Notes: generated from the letters alone by a model not told the origin. A stretch of DNA of 12,301 nt from JBOGEN01 sp050743265 (GCA_050743265.1 JBOGEN010000143.1:1-12301); one strand, 5' to 3'; numbered from the stretch's first letter, positions 1 to 7,852 are shown. Numbers and translations are program-made.

Positions 1-148
1 CCTCCCCGAACAGCACGTCCTGCGTGCTCATCAGGAAGGTCCGCAAGAGTGGCACTGTCCAGAAGGCAAGCAGGGTGATCACGAACGGCGCGATGAAGAA
101 GTACGGCGCCCATCGCTGCGAGTAAAGCAGTCTCTTCGCCCCACGCAT
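1..148 (-). CDS. Sugar ABC transporter permease, N-terminal fragment
   Basis: This is the first 49 codons of an inner-membrane permease of the MalF/UgpA type (binding-protein-dependent transport system), cut by the left window edge. The ATG is at 148-146 and is preceded by a strong AAGGAGG ribosome site about 6 bases upstream. The peptide begins with a short basic cytoplasmic segment (MRGAKRLLYSQRW), then APYFFIAPFVITLLAFWTVP, a classic first transmembrane helix of sugar permeases, and then LLRTFLMSTQDVLFGE, typical of the first external loop. It is divergent from a ROK-family regulator, a common arrangement in which the regulator controls the sugar uptake operon. The transported sugar cannot be read from this fragment. 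The family call rests on the pattern of this N-terminus; a permease is likely, the exact subfamily less so. Confidence 0.8.
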   Translation of the reverse strand, partial: MRGAKRLLYSQRWAPYFFIAPFVITLLAFWTVPLLRTFLMSTQDVLFGE

Positions 149-170
149 CGCCCCTCCTTCTGGGCGGCCG

Positions 171-193
171 AAATTTGTTGTGCGAATGAACTT
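171..193. promoter_or_regulatory. Candidate ROK operator between permease and regulator
   Basis: An AT-rich imperfect inverted repeat lies in an otherwise GC-rich gap: AAATTTGTT, 5 bases, AATGAACTT, with 6 of 9 positions paired. It lies between the two divergent genes, 23 bases upstream of the permease start. AT-rich TTTGTT-like half-sites are typical of ROK repressor operators in actinobacteria (family knowledge). Function as an operator is inferred. Confidence 0.45.
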
Positions 194-230
194 ATGCCGT
201 GGCTGCGGTACCGTCAAGACCGTGCAGCGG

Positions 231-1466
231 ATGTCGACCACCCCCGGCGTACGTCAGGACACGCTGCGGAGGCACAACCTTGGTCTCGTGCTCCGCCAGG
301 TGCTCGAGGCGCCCGTTCCTCCCTCCCGGGCTGACGTCGCGGCGCGCACGGGCCTTACCCGCGCGACCGTGTCGGCGCTCGTCGAGCGGCTGATAGCGGC
401 TGGGATGCTGACCGAGCTGCCACCCGTGACCAGCCGACGCGCCGGCCGTCCAGGCGTCCCGCTCGTCCCCGCCGGCGGCACCTTCGCGGCAATCGGCCTC
501 GAGATCAACGTCTCCTACCTCGGCGGTCGGGTTGTCGACCTGTCGGGCCAGACGCTCACCGAACGTCTGGAGGTGCACGACTTCCACCAGAGCAGCCCGA
601 GCAAGGCCCTCGACCTCCTCGCCTCGATGGCAAGCGACATGCTCGAGGAGGTGACGGCAAGCGGAGTCTGTGTTGTCGGAGCGGGCATTGCGCTGCCTGG
701 AATCGTCGACCGCGAGTCGGGCACCCTGCGGCTCGCGCCTAACCTCGGGTGGCGCGACGTGGAGCTCGCCGACGTGCTGACCCGATGGCCGTTCGCCTCG
801 CTGAACGTTTTGGAGCTGGCCAACGAGGCGAACCTAGGCGCACGGGCCGAGGCCCGAGCACATCCGGAACCCCGACCAAGCTTTCTCTACGTCTCCGGTG
901 AGGTGGGCATCGGCGGTGGTCTCGTCTACGACGGGCAGGTGTTCCAAGGGCGACGAGGATGGAGCGGCGAGCTGGGGCACACAACCGTCAAGCCAGACGG
1001 CCCGGTCTGTCCCTGCGGATCTCGCGGGTGCCTGGAGAGGTACGCCGGCCGTGATGCCGTCATGACGGCCGCAGGACTCGACCCGTTGACACCGGTGGAG
1101 GGGCTGCTCGTGCGCCTCGAGGATGGCAGGGTGCGCGCACGCCGGGCCGTGGATCGCGCAGGATGGGCACTCGGGGTGGCCCTCGCCAACGCCGTCAACC
1201 TCGTCGATATCGACGAGGTGGTGCTCGGAGGCTTCTACGCCCCGCTCACGGAGTGGCTGACCCCAGCGGTCGCCGAGCAGCTGCAGTTGCGGGTCTTGTC
1301 CGCAGCGTGGTCCCGACCGCGGGTACGTCCCGGCGCAAGCGGACAGCAAGCAGCGATGACGGGCGCCGCCCTGTCGGTGCTCCGGATGATCCTGGATGAC
1401 CCCAGTGCTTGGGGGGCGGGTGCGGAAGCGCCCGTCCCGACCTCCGGCACGGCGTCAGCACAGTGA
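231..1466 (+). CDS. ROK-family transcriptional regulator
   Basis: This is a 411-residue repressor/sensor-kinase-fold protein of the NagC/XylR group. Residues about 33-58 form the N-terminal winged helix-turn-helix (SRADVAARTGLTRATVSALV). The sugar-binding ROK domain follows, with the GAGIALPGIVDRESG phosphate-binding stretch, GELGHTTVKPDG at about 246, and the zinc-binding CPCGSRGCLE (Cys260, Cys262, Cys267). The segment equivalent to the kinase NDAN motif reads NEAN, so the catalytic Asp of ROK sugar kinases is Glu, which fits a regulator. I chose ATG 231 because family homology begins just after it (RQDTLRRHNLGLVLR) and the earlier GTG 180 and ATG 186 lie inside the operator-like palindrome. 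No good ribosome site is visible for any of these starts, so this choice is moderate. The gene is divergent from a sugar permease, which it probably controls. Confidence 0.9.
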   Translation: MSTTPGVRQDTLRRHNLGLVLRQVLEAPVPPSRADVAARTGLTRATVSALVERLIAAGMLTELPPVTSRRAGRPGVPLVPAGGTFAAIGLEINVSYLGGRVVDLSGQTLTERLEVHDFHQSSPSKALDLLASMASDMLEEVTASGVCVVGAGIALPGIVDRESGTLRLAPNLGWRDVELADVLTRWPFASLNVLELANEANLGARAEARAHPEPRPSFLYVSGEVGIGGGLVYDGQVFQGRRGWSGELGHTTVKPDGPVCPCGSRGCLERYAGRDAVMTAAGLDPLTPVEGLLVRLEDGRVRARRAVDRAGWALGVALANAVNLVDIDEVVLGGFYAPLTEWLTPAVAEQLQLRVLSAAWSRPRVRPGASGQQAAMTGAALSVLRMILDDPSAWGAGAEAPVPTSGTASAQ

Positions 1467-1497
1467 CGAGGATGCTTCTGTCACCTAGATCTGCTTC

Positions 1498-1848
1498 CTA
1501 GAGGGAGTTGAGCCGCAGGATCAGCGCAGCCACGGCGACCAGCTCGATCGTGATCGGGGTTGGGACGTTCCCTGTGTCGTGGTGTCGAAGGTGGGCTGTG
1601 ATGGCGAACACGAAGTAGCAGATGACGCCGACTGTGGCCGCGATGCCAAGCGGTGCCCAGAAGAGCCCGATGACCAGGCCCGCTGCTGCGGCGAGGAGGA
1701 CCAGCGCCAGGTAGTTGAGCTTGTCCTCGGGTACCCCGACCCGCCGATAGGTCGCGACCACGTCGGGCCGATGGGAGAGCTTGCGTACCGCAGTGAAGGC
1801 CAGAAGAGCAGCGAGCAGCGACGAGACCACGGCGGCGGCGATGAACAC
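1498..1848 (-). CDS. DoxX-like small membrane protein
   Basis: A 116-residue protein with four predicted membrane helices: residues about 2-20 (FIAAAVVSSLLAALLAFTA), 46-67, 68-86 and 99-113. The short loop RKLSHRPDVVATYRRVGVPE after helix 1 is characteristic of the DoxX/DoxX-like family. The start is GTG at 1848-1846, preceded by GAGGAG with 5-6 base spacing. Members are inner-membrane proteins of poorly defined role, some linked to thiol redox or quinone chemistry; none is assigned here. It is divergent from a TetR regulator with a 72-base gap containing a palindrome, so it is the natural target of that regulator. It converges on the ROK gene with only 31 bases between the stop codons and no clear terminator. 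Confidence 0.8.
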   Translation of the reverse strand: MFIAAAVVSSLLAALLAFTAVRKLSHRPDVVATYRRVGVPEDKLNYLALVLLAAAAGLVIGLFWAPLGIAATVGVICYFVFAITAHLRHHDTGNVPTPITIELVAVAALILRLNSL

Positions 1849-1880
1849 AACTGCTCCTCAGGCACTCAGCACAGGCTAAT

Positions 1881-1896
1881 CTAAACATGTGTATAG
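1881..1896. promoter_or_regulatory. Candidate TetR operator in DoxX/TetR divergent gap
   Basis: The 16-mer CTAAACATGTGTATAG is an imperfect palindrome with 6 of 8 base pairs matched (CTAxACA / TGTxTAG). It lies in the 72-base gap between divergent doxX-like and tetR genes. A -10-like hexamer for the tetR direction (TATAGG, 1892-1897) overlaps its right arm, and TAGATT in the other direction borders its left arm, so binding would block both promoters. Operator function is inferred from position and symmetry. Confidence 0.55.
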
Positions 1897-1920
1897 GTTC
1901 GAAGGACAGAGGCTACCGGG

Positions 1921-2514
1921 GTGAGCCCGCAGCGGAGCAACCGACAGAAGCTGATCGAGGGCACGCTGCGCTGCCTGGTGCGGCTGCCGGCCGAACGGAT
2001 CACCGCGCGCGCGATCGCCGCGGAGTCCGGCGCGAACCCGGCCTCGATCGTCTACCACTTCGGCTCCAAGGACGAACTCGTCACGACGGCCGTGATCCAG
2101 GGCCTGGACCGGTGGCTGGACGAGATCGCGCACGAACTCGATGACGTGGAAGCCGCCTCTCCCGAGCAGCGGTTTCGCGCCGCCTGGCGGGCGATCGAGA
2201 CCACCCGCAAGAGACACGAGGGCCTGGCCCGCAGCTTCCTCACCGCGCTGGCCCGAGCCCAGCACGACCCACGGGTCCAAGACCTTCTCACCGAAGGATT
2301 CCTGCACACCCGCCCCAACCTCGCCGCAGTCCTGCATCTGGGCGACGACCGCGTCGGCAGGGATGCGGCCGGGTTGGCGCACTCGATGTTCATCGGACTG
2401 CTGTTCCAGACGCTCCTCGACCCCGACCTCGCGATCGAGGGCACGCACCTGGAACGAGCCCAAGCCCGCCTTCGAACCGCACTGCCCGAAACAACCGCGC
2501 AGCGCGCTCGATGA
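1921..2514 (+). CDS. TetR/AcrR-family transcriptional regulator
   Basis: A 197-residue DNA-binding regulator. The N-terminal helix-turn-helix spans about residues 26-48 (ITARAIAAESGANPASIVYH) and ends in YHFGSKDEL, the hallmark of TetR repressors. The C-terminal region of about 140 residues is alpha-helical and would bind an unknown ligand. The start is GTG at 1921 with AGAGG at 1908-1912, 8 bases upstream. Its length is normal for the family. It is divergent from the DoxX-like gene and shares a palindromic gap with it, so it most likely represses both itself and that gene. No ligand can be deduced. The gene has no close downstream partner: about 500 bases follow before the next credible start. 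Confidence 0.9.
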   Translation: MSPQRSNRQKLIEGTLRCLVRLPAERITARAIAAESGANPASIVYHFGSKDELVTTAVIQGLDRWLDEIAHELDDVEAASPEQRFRAAWRAIETTRKRHEGLARSFLTALARAQHDPRVQDLLTEGFLHTRPNLAAVLHLGDDRVGRDAAGLAHSMFIGLLFQTLLDPDLAIEGTHLERAQARLRTALPETTAQRAR

Positions 2515-3019
2515 CCCCGTCCATTTGACCGCGGCGCCTCGCACGCCCCAACCACTGTCGCGCATCAGTCGACGGAGGACGGACACGTCCCGTCTGGTCC
2601 AGGGAGAACTCTCCGCGTCCTTTTTGAAGCGCGGCGCTGGCGCGCAGTGCTCGGGCCCCAGGCGGACCACCAAGCCCGAAACGAGTGGCGCCGGGAGTCC
2701 CGCTCCCGCCCCACCACCGAGGGGAAGGTCGGCGCCAGCCCGTATCCCGACTCTGCTCCGGTCCGATTCTGCGTCTACGAACCTGCCCGAACAGGGGCGG
2801 CGAGGAAGCGCCGGTCGAAAACGCTCACGGGAACACCAACAAGATGCCAACCCACATGGGCGCTGACAGTAAACTGCCACCAGACGAGTGACGCCTGATG
2901 ACAGGCAGCCACTGGTGGCCCGGAACTGCCATAATCACAGTTCACCGGGTGCGACCGTGAACGCCGTCAGCCGCACGAAATGCCGGGCTTCGACCAACCG
3001 CCCCTGCGGAGGTCCTGCC
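2515..3019. other. Gap with no recognised gene
   Basis: About 505 bases separate the TetR stop from the SRPBCC start. Open frames exist on both strands, but none has a family motif or a ribosome site, and the long minus-strand frame is an extension of one antisense to tetR. A very short hairpin (GGAGA/TCTCC, 2603-2614) followed six bases later by TTTTT (2621-2625) is the only terminator-like element and is weak. The AAACTG/ATAATC-containing stretch around 2870-2940 is somewhat AT-rich and may hold the promoter of the next gene. Confidence 0.5.
3008..3013 (+). promoter_or_regulatory. Ribosome site fixing the SRPBCC start
   Basis: GGAGGT lies six bases upstream of GTG 3020. It selects this start over an in-frame ATG at 2888, whose extra 44 residues are low-complexity and unlike the fold. 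Confidence 0.7.
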
Positions 3020-3472
3020 GTGTTCAGCACGTCCGTCGAGATCAGTGTCCACCGTCCACTCTTTGAGGTGTTCACCTACGTCGCAGACGCCCGCAACCAT
3101 CCCGAATGGGACAAGCGCGTGATCAGCGAGGAACTCACCTCTCCCGAGCCCATCGGTGTTGGCAGCACGGTGCACACGCGATTTCGGTTCATGGGCCGCG
3201 AGCTCCAATACGACTGGGCAGTCACGGAGTACCAGCGATCAAGGACCATGACCATTCAAAGCACGTCCGGCCCGGTGCCTGCCACCCTTGTGTACGACCT
3301 CGCGCCCAGTGGCTACCTGACCTGGCTCCGGTTGACCGTGATCATGCGCCCCAGCGGATTGATGCGACTATTGCAGCCCTGGCTCGCGAGGGACACGCAG
3401 AAGACCCTGGACCGCAACTTCTCCCGACTCAGGGACGTCCTCGACCAGTCCGAGACCGGCCACCCTGCCTGA
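3020..3472 (+). CDS. SRPBCC-family (polyketide cyclase/dehydrase-like) protein
   Basis: A 150-residue single-domain protein of the START/Bet v1-like SRPBCC superfamily. It opens with FSTSVEISVHRPLFEVFTYV, then ADARNHPEWDKRV; this beta-strand, helix, ...NHPEWD pattern is the standard start of polyketide cyclase/coenzyme Q-binding-like proteins. The rest alternates beta-strands and ends in a long C-terminal helix (DTQKTLDRNFSRLRDVLDQ), which closes the hydrophobic cavity. Members bind hydrophobic ligands or act as cyclases/dehydratases; no catalytic residue can be assigned, so no reaction is proposed. Length matches the family (about 140-160). It stands alone, with 154 bases to the tRNA fragment downstream. 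The fold call is firm; the biochemical role is unknown. Confidence 0.8.
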   Translation: MFSTSVEISVHRPLFEVFTYVADARNHPEWDKRVISEELTSPEPIGVGSTVHTRFRFMGRELQYDWAVTEYQRSRTMTIQSTSGPVPATLVYDLAPSGYLTWLRLTVIMRPSGLMRLLQPWLARDTQKTLDRNFSRLRDVLDQSETGHPA

Positions 3473-3626
3473 CGACGCAACCACAGAGCACCACGACCGA
3501 CCGTGCCAGCCGCGTGCCAGTAAGGGGCGGATCACGCTGGACGCAACCAGACACCACCCGATGACGCACCAACACCTTGCCTGCACGCCTTGGGATGGCG
3601 CAGCAACCGGCACAGACCAAGATCGC

Positions 3627-3670
3627 TTCCTAAACCGGCGTCGCAGGTTCGAATCCTGCCGGGGACACCC
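3627..3670 (+). other. 3' half of tRNA-Arg(CCT); putative att site
   Basis: The sequence follows tRNA geometry exactly from the anticodon loop onward: T33 then anticodon CCT (3629-3631) and AA; 3' anticodon strand ACCGG (3634-3638); 4-base variable loop; T-stem GCAGG (3643-3647), loop TTCGAAT, CCTGC (3655-3659); 3' acceptor strand CGGGGAC (3660-3666), discriminator A (3667), then CCC instead of CCA. The bases upstream cannot supply CCGGT for the anticodon stem, a D-arm, or GTCCCCG for the acceptor stem, so the 5' half is missing. Homology that begins in the anticodon loop and ends at the tRNA 3' end is what tyrosine-recombinase integration into tRNA genes leaves at the far end of an element (established knowledge). 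That this is such a scar here is inference; no integrase is in the window. Confidence 0.7.
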
Positions 3671-3688
3671 CCGTGATCAGCGATCTAG

Positions 3689-3838
3689 GCCTCTGACCTG
3701 CTGACGCACAGGCCTGCGGCGCTGGCTGCCGTCGCCGAGTCGGTCACGGAGCCGTACGACGTCCTGCCCGGCGTTCGCATCGCGGTGGTTCGCGCACCCG
3801 GGGGCGTGCTCTTCGGGCAGACCGGGTGGATTGCCTGA
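3689..3838 (+). pseudogene. Gene tail, possibly VOC/glyoxalase-like
   Basis: A 49-codon open frame runs from just after a TAG (3686-3688) to TGA at 3836-3838 and has no usable start or ribosome site. Its last residues, YDVLPGVRIAVVRAPGGVLF, resemble the closing beta-strands of vicinal-oxygen-chelate (glyoxalase/bleomycin-resistance) domains, where a GVRxAVVxDPxG pattern is common. It begins 22 bases after the tRNA half-gene, as expected if an insertion replaced the front of the gene. The similarity is short and remembered rather than searched, so chance is possible. Confidence 0.3.
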
Positions 3839-3908
3839 ACGGAGACCCCTGGGCTCTGTTCCGCGCTGACGCCCGCGGTCGCGGCCCGGGCCACCTCTCC
3901 GGCGAGGT

Positions 3909-6900
3909 CTACGTCGACCTCCGATCAGCCGGGGCCGACCCGGAGGTCAGGCTCTCGTCCGGCGACACGACCGCGGAGGGTGAGAAGCCGTCGACAACGT
4001 CGGACGGGTACGTGCGAACCTGCCGAGCGGCAGCGCCGTGCTCTGCGGCCGTCATGCGCAGCCGGGACCTCCGGCTCGCCGGCAGGTGCTCGCCGAGGAG
4101 CACGTGCGCCCGCGCCTCCTCGTACGGCATGTGCAGCCGACGGGCCGCTTGGGCCGCCCCCGCCCACGACCGCAGGGCCGCACGGCGGCGCCCGCGGGCC
4201 CACAGCTGGCGACCGCGGCAGACGAGGAGGTCTGGGATTCCGACCGGGTAGACGTCGGCGTACCGGCGCAGCGTCGCGACCGAGTCGGCTACGAGGCGCC
4301 GCAGGTCGCCGGAGCCGGGAAGGGCGCCGCGCGCCGCCAGGTCGCCCAGGTCGAGCACGACCTCGCAGACCGTGGCGTAGGCGGCGATCGTGTACTGCGT
4401 CACGACCGGACTGCTGGTCGCGTACCGGACGGCCTCGCGTGCCTCGGTGAGGCTCTCGGCCCCACGCCCTTCCCTGAGCAGCACGCTCGCGTGGATCGCC
4501 CGTGCGCCCGCGACATCACACGGCGGTACGTCGTCGGAGAGGAGGGGCAATGCCTCGTCGACCCACCGGCGAACCTCGTCGATACCCGGACGTCCCGAGC
4601 GCATGGCTGCCTGCGCACGCGTGAACAGGGCCCACATGGCCACCATCGGGTCGCCGCGTGCACGCCCCTGAACGGCCACCTCGCGGGTGGCGCGATCGGC
4701 GTCGGCGTAGCGACCCTGGGCGAACGCGCAGACCGCGCCGAGCAGCCGGGCTTGGTTGGCGAGGCGGTGCAGCTGGTGCTGCTCGCCGACGCGGGCTCCG
4801 CGGGCGGCCGAGGCGTCGGCACGTGCCCAGTCCGCCAGGCCGAGGTGCACGAGCGTGGCGACCACGGGCACGTAGCCCCGGACGACCGGGTCGCTCGAGG
4901 TCGCCGAGAGTGCGGACGCCGCACGCACCGTACGTGCGGCGAGCCGGTGCAGGCGCATGTACGACAGGGGGAGCGCCGCGTCGGCCTGGCAGAGTGCCAG
5001 GCAGTCGCGGTCGCGGCTGCGGCGGGCGGCGTTGACGCCGACGAGCGGCACCGCGCCGGCCGGGAGCCGCTCCTGCCGAAGGTAGACGACCTCGGTCAGC
5101 AGCCAGCACGCCCAGGCGGTCTCGCGCGCCCGCGCGGCGCGCTCGGCTCGCGGGTGGCGCCGGACGACGCGGAACCGGGAGGTCACCCACAGCACCAGCT
5201 GCGCGACGAAGAGGGCGCCCCACCCGACGCGGTGACGTGGGACCGGACGACCGACGGCCGCCAGCGCTGTCTCCAGGCAGCGCCGTCCCGCGATCAACTG
5301 TCCGAGCTGGATGTGCGCCTCGCCCGCGTAGCGATGCCAGCGCGCACGGAGGACCGGGGACGCGTCCGTACGGGCCTGGGCGGCACCGGCCAGCGCGAGC
5401 ATCTCCCCGAACCACCCCTTGTGACGTACGACGACGACCACGCTGTCGAGGTACGCGCCCAAGCGCTCCGTGTCGGCGTGGGCGAGCAGCCAGGCGGTGG
5501 CGACCCGCATGTTCTCGATGTCCACGTCGACCGCGGCCACGGTGGCCGACAGCGTGAGCGACGGCCGGACTTGCCCGACCCGCCGCTCAAAGCAGGCCGC
5601 ATGCCGGGCCTGCAGCGTCGCTGCCTCGTCCCCGGCGCCGGCCAGCCGGTCGCCGAGGTAGCGCCCGAGGAGGTCGTGCACGAGATAGCGCCCTGTGTCG
5701 TTCATGGTGAGGAACGAGTGGTCCACGAGCGCGGCCAGGTCCTCCGCCGTCGCACCGGCGACCTCGGCCGCGGCCGGCAGGTCGAAACCACCGCGGAACA
5801 CGGACAGGCGAGCCGCCAGGGTGCGCAGGCCACCGTCGAGCATCTGCCAGGACGCGTCGAGGACGGCGCGCATGCTCCGGTGCCGGGGCAGCACGTCCGA
5901 GGCCGACGTACTGAGCAGCTCCAGTCCCGTCTCCACACGGTCGGCGAGAGCACCGACGGGCACGGCCCGTACCCAGCGAGAGGCCAGCTCGAGGCCTAGC
6001 GGCAGGCCCTCGACCGCACGGCACAGCCGGGCCACGTCGTGGCGGTGGCCCCGCACGTCGAACCCGGGGCGTACGGCGCGGGCGCGGTGGAGGAACAGGG
6101 CGACGGCGTCGAACTGCTCGGCACGTGCCTCGTCGTCCGGCCCGGGGAACGCGAGGCCGGAGACCTCCAGCACCCACTCCGTGCCGAGCCCGAGTCGCAC
6201 CCGGGACGTCACGAGTACCCGCACGTGCGGAGCACGGGTGCAGAGGGCGGCGAGAACCCCCGACACGTCCGGGACGGTCTCCACGTTGTCGAGCACGAGC
6301 AGGCAGCGCCGCGCGGCAAGGAAGTCACCGAGGACCAGCAGTGGGTCGCGTCGGGCGGACAGGGGCAGCCCGACCTGCTCCGCGACACCGGCCACGACGA
6401 TGTGTGCGGCCTCGTCCGCTGCGGTCAGGGTCGTCCCGCTGAACGTGACGACGTACACCCCGTCGGGAAAGTCGTCGGCGCACGCCTCCGCGACGGCGAG
6501 GGCGAGCCTGGTCTTGCCCACGCCACCCGGCCCGACCAGGCTCACGACCCGAGCCTGCGGGTCCCTCAGCCAGGACCGGACGCGGTCGACCTCCGCAGAC
6601 CGCCCGACGAGCTCGCTCGCGGTCGGGGCCAGCCCGGGTGAGGGTTCGGGGGAAGCCCGAGGGGCGGGCACGGCCGGGGCGTCCGACGGTGAGGCCGGGG
6701 CGTCCGCGGGTGGAGCCGGAGCGCCGAGCTGGTCGAACCCGGCCCCGCGACGGATCTGCTCGGCCAGGGCGACGGTCTTCGGCGACAGCGCCACGCCGAG
6801 CTCCTCGCCGAGGATGTGCCGGCACGTGTCGAACTGCGCCAGGGCCGCGGTGGCCTGGTGGTCACGGGCGAGGAACCACATGAGCGCCCGGTGGGCCTCC

Positions 6901-7472
6901 TCCTGGTAGGCCTCGAGCTGGACGAGCCGCCTGGCGACGGCGGCGCCCCACGCGAAGTCGCCACGTTCCCGGGCGGCCGTCATCTGCCGGCCCACGGCTT
7001 CGACCGCCACCGTGTGCCACGACGCGCGCTCCCGCTCGGCCCATTCGGTGAACAGGTCCGCACCGGGCACGACAAACCCGTCCAGGAACGGCCCGGTGTA
7101 CAGCCCGGTGGCCTCGCGCGCCTCCTCGGCGTCCCCGGCTGCGGCCACCCGGGCGAAGTCGTGGACGTCCACCCACAGGTCCAGGTCCGGGGCCAGTCCC
7201 ACACTGGCCCGGTCGACGGCCAGCAGGGAATGCCACCACTTGCGGATTTTCGTCAGGGTGAGCCGCAGGTTCGCGCGAGCCGCGTCCTCCGGCAGGTCGC
7301 TCCAGAGAAGCCCCGCCAGGGCCGACCGCGAGTGCGCACGCTCGGTCACCGCCAGGTAGGCGAGCAGTGCCTCTGCCTTGGCGGACGGCGCACCCGGCGC
7401 ACGCCATGTTTCCGGCGTCTGGCTGGTGAGCTGCAGACCGCCGAGGGTGCGCACTCGCAAGGTGTCGTGCAC
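3909..7472 (-). CDS. Large SARP/AfsR-type regulator (BTAD, NB-ARC, TPR)
   Basis: A 1187-residue multidomain transcription activator. Residues about 5-95 form the OmpR-like winged helix of SARP proteins (RVRTLGGLQL... SRSALAGLLWSDLPEDAARA). Residues 98-245 form the bacterial transcriptional activation domain (LYTGPFLDGF; EEAHRALMWFLARD; LGEELGVALSP). A Pro/Ala-rich linker spans 247-285. The STAND/NB-ARC ATPase follows: P-loop GPGGVGKT (314-321), Walker B LLVLDN (391-396), VTSR (421-424) and GLPL (489-492). The rest is helical and alanine-rich, consistent with TPR repeats. The start is GTG 7472-7470, where family homology begins; the upstream ribosome site is weak. Such proteins usually control antibiotic or developmental genes, binding DNA after an ATP-dependent switch. 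No biosynthetic cluster is visible here, so its targets are unknown. GC is about 73% in two sampled 60-base lines. Confidence 0.92.
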   Translation of the reverse strand: MHDTLRVRTLGGLQLTSQTPETWRAPGAPSAKAEALLAYLAVTERAHSRSALAGLLWSDLPEDAARANLRLTLTKIRKWWHSLLAVDRASVGLAPDLDLWVDVHDFARVAAAGDAEEAREATGLYTGPFLDGFVVPGADLFTEWAERERASWHTVAVEAVGRQMTAARERGDFAWGAAVARRLVQLEAYQEEAHRALMWFLARDHQATAALAQFDTCRHILGEELGVALSPKTVALAEQIRRGAGFDQLGAPAPPADAPASPSDAPAVPAPRASPEPSPGLAPTASELVGRSAEVDRVRSWLRDPQARVVSLVGPGGVGKTRLALAVAEACADDFPDGVYVVTFSGTTLTAADEAAHIVVAGVAEQVGLPLSARRDPLLVLGDFLAARRCLLVLDNVETVPDVSGVLAALCTRAPHVRVLVTSRVRLGLGTEWVLEVSGLAFPGPDDEARAEQFDAVALFLHRARAVRPGFDVRGHRHDVARLCRAVEGLPLGLELASRWVRAVPVGALADRVETGLELLSTSASDVLPRHRSMRAVLDASWQMLDGGLRTLAARLSVFRGGFDLPAAAEVAGATAEDLAALVDHSFLTMNDTGRYLVHDLLGRYLGDRLAGAGDEAATLQARHAACFERRVGQVRPSLTLSATVAAVDVDIENMRVATAWLLAHADTERLGAYLDSVVVVVRHKGWFGEMLALAGAAQARTDASPVLRARWHRYAGEAHIQLGQLIAGRRCLETALAAVGRPVPRHRVGWGALFVAQLVLWVTSRFRVVRRHPRAERAARARETAWACWLLTEVVYLRQERLPAGAVPLVGVNAARRSRDRDCLALCQADAALPLSYMRLHRLAARTVRAASALSATSSDPVVRGYVPVVATLVHLGLADWARADASAARGARVGEQHQLHRLANQARLLGAVCAFAQGRYADADRATREVAVQGRARGDPMVAMWALFTRAQAAMRSGRPGIDEVRRWVDEALPLLSDDVPPCDVAGARAIHASVLLREGRGAESLTEAREAVRYATSSPVVTQYTIAAYATVCEVVLDLGDLAARGALPGSGDLRRLVADSVATLRRYADVYPVGIPDLLVCRGRQLWARGRRRAALRSWAGAAQAARRLHMPYEEARAHVLLGEHLPASRRSRLRMTAAEHGAAARQVRTYPSDVVDGFSPSAVVSPDESLTSGSAPADRRST

Positions 7473-7594
7473 GGGCCGCCCCAGGAGCCGGGACCTGCCG
7501 GACCGCCGTGATCCGACGCGGAAACGCTGCGCTCACGGCGCAGAACCGGTGGCTCCCTACTGTCGCAGCGTACGACCGGGAGAGGAGCCCAACA

Positions 7595-7852
7595 ATGACC
7601 GGGAACAGCAGCCCCCGCACCCGTCCCACAATGGTCCCCACCGCTCATCCCGTGACAGTCGTCCTGGCCTCACGCTGGGACCATCCAACCCGCAGCACGA
7701 GGCCGTACCGGCAGGGCCGACATGTCCGGCGCGCTCTCGAGCGGATGCTGCTGCGTGCCCGCCGCGCCGTCTCCTACGCATCCCCTTCTCCCTCGGCGAG
7801 GCCGAACACGGCGCCCTGGGGGTCGGCCAGCACGGCCAGCCGCCCTCGTTGA
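7595..7852 (+). CDS. Small hypothetical ORF, doubtful
   Basis: An 85-codon frame starts at ATG 7595, preceded by GGAGAGGAG with about 7-base spacing, which is its only support. The product is rich in Arg, Ser, Pro and Thr, has no recognisable motif, and its 3' end is antisense to the VOC-like remnant. It is divergent from the SARP gene. It may be a non-coding frame of GC-rich DNA; I give it only because of the good ribosome site. Confidence 0.2.
   Translation: MTGNSSPRTRPTMVPTAHPVTVVLASRWDHPTRSTRPYRQGRHVRRALERMLLRARRAVSYASPSPSARPNTAPWGSASTASRPR

Noticed and set aside
2602..2625. Intrinsic terminator after tetR
   Set aside because: The stem is only 4-5 pairs with a minimal loop, and the T-run lies six bases away, so it is too weak to call.
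1876..2880. 334-codon minus-strand frame
   Set aside because: Antisense to the TetR gene with its HTH and YHFGSKDEL motif; the extension over 2515-2880 shows no recognisable domain.
3594..3670. Complete tRNA gene
   Set aside because: The 3' half is excellent, but the preceding bases do not pair with the acceptor or anticodon stems and no D-arm can be drawn.
4038..5999. 653-codon open frame on the plus strand
   Set aside because: It is fully antisense to the SARP gene, has no family motif, and is rich in Arg, Gly, Pro and Ala, as expected of the complement of GC-rich coding DNA.
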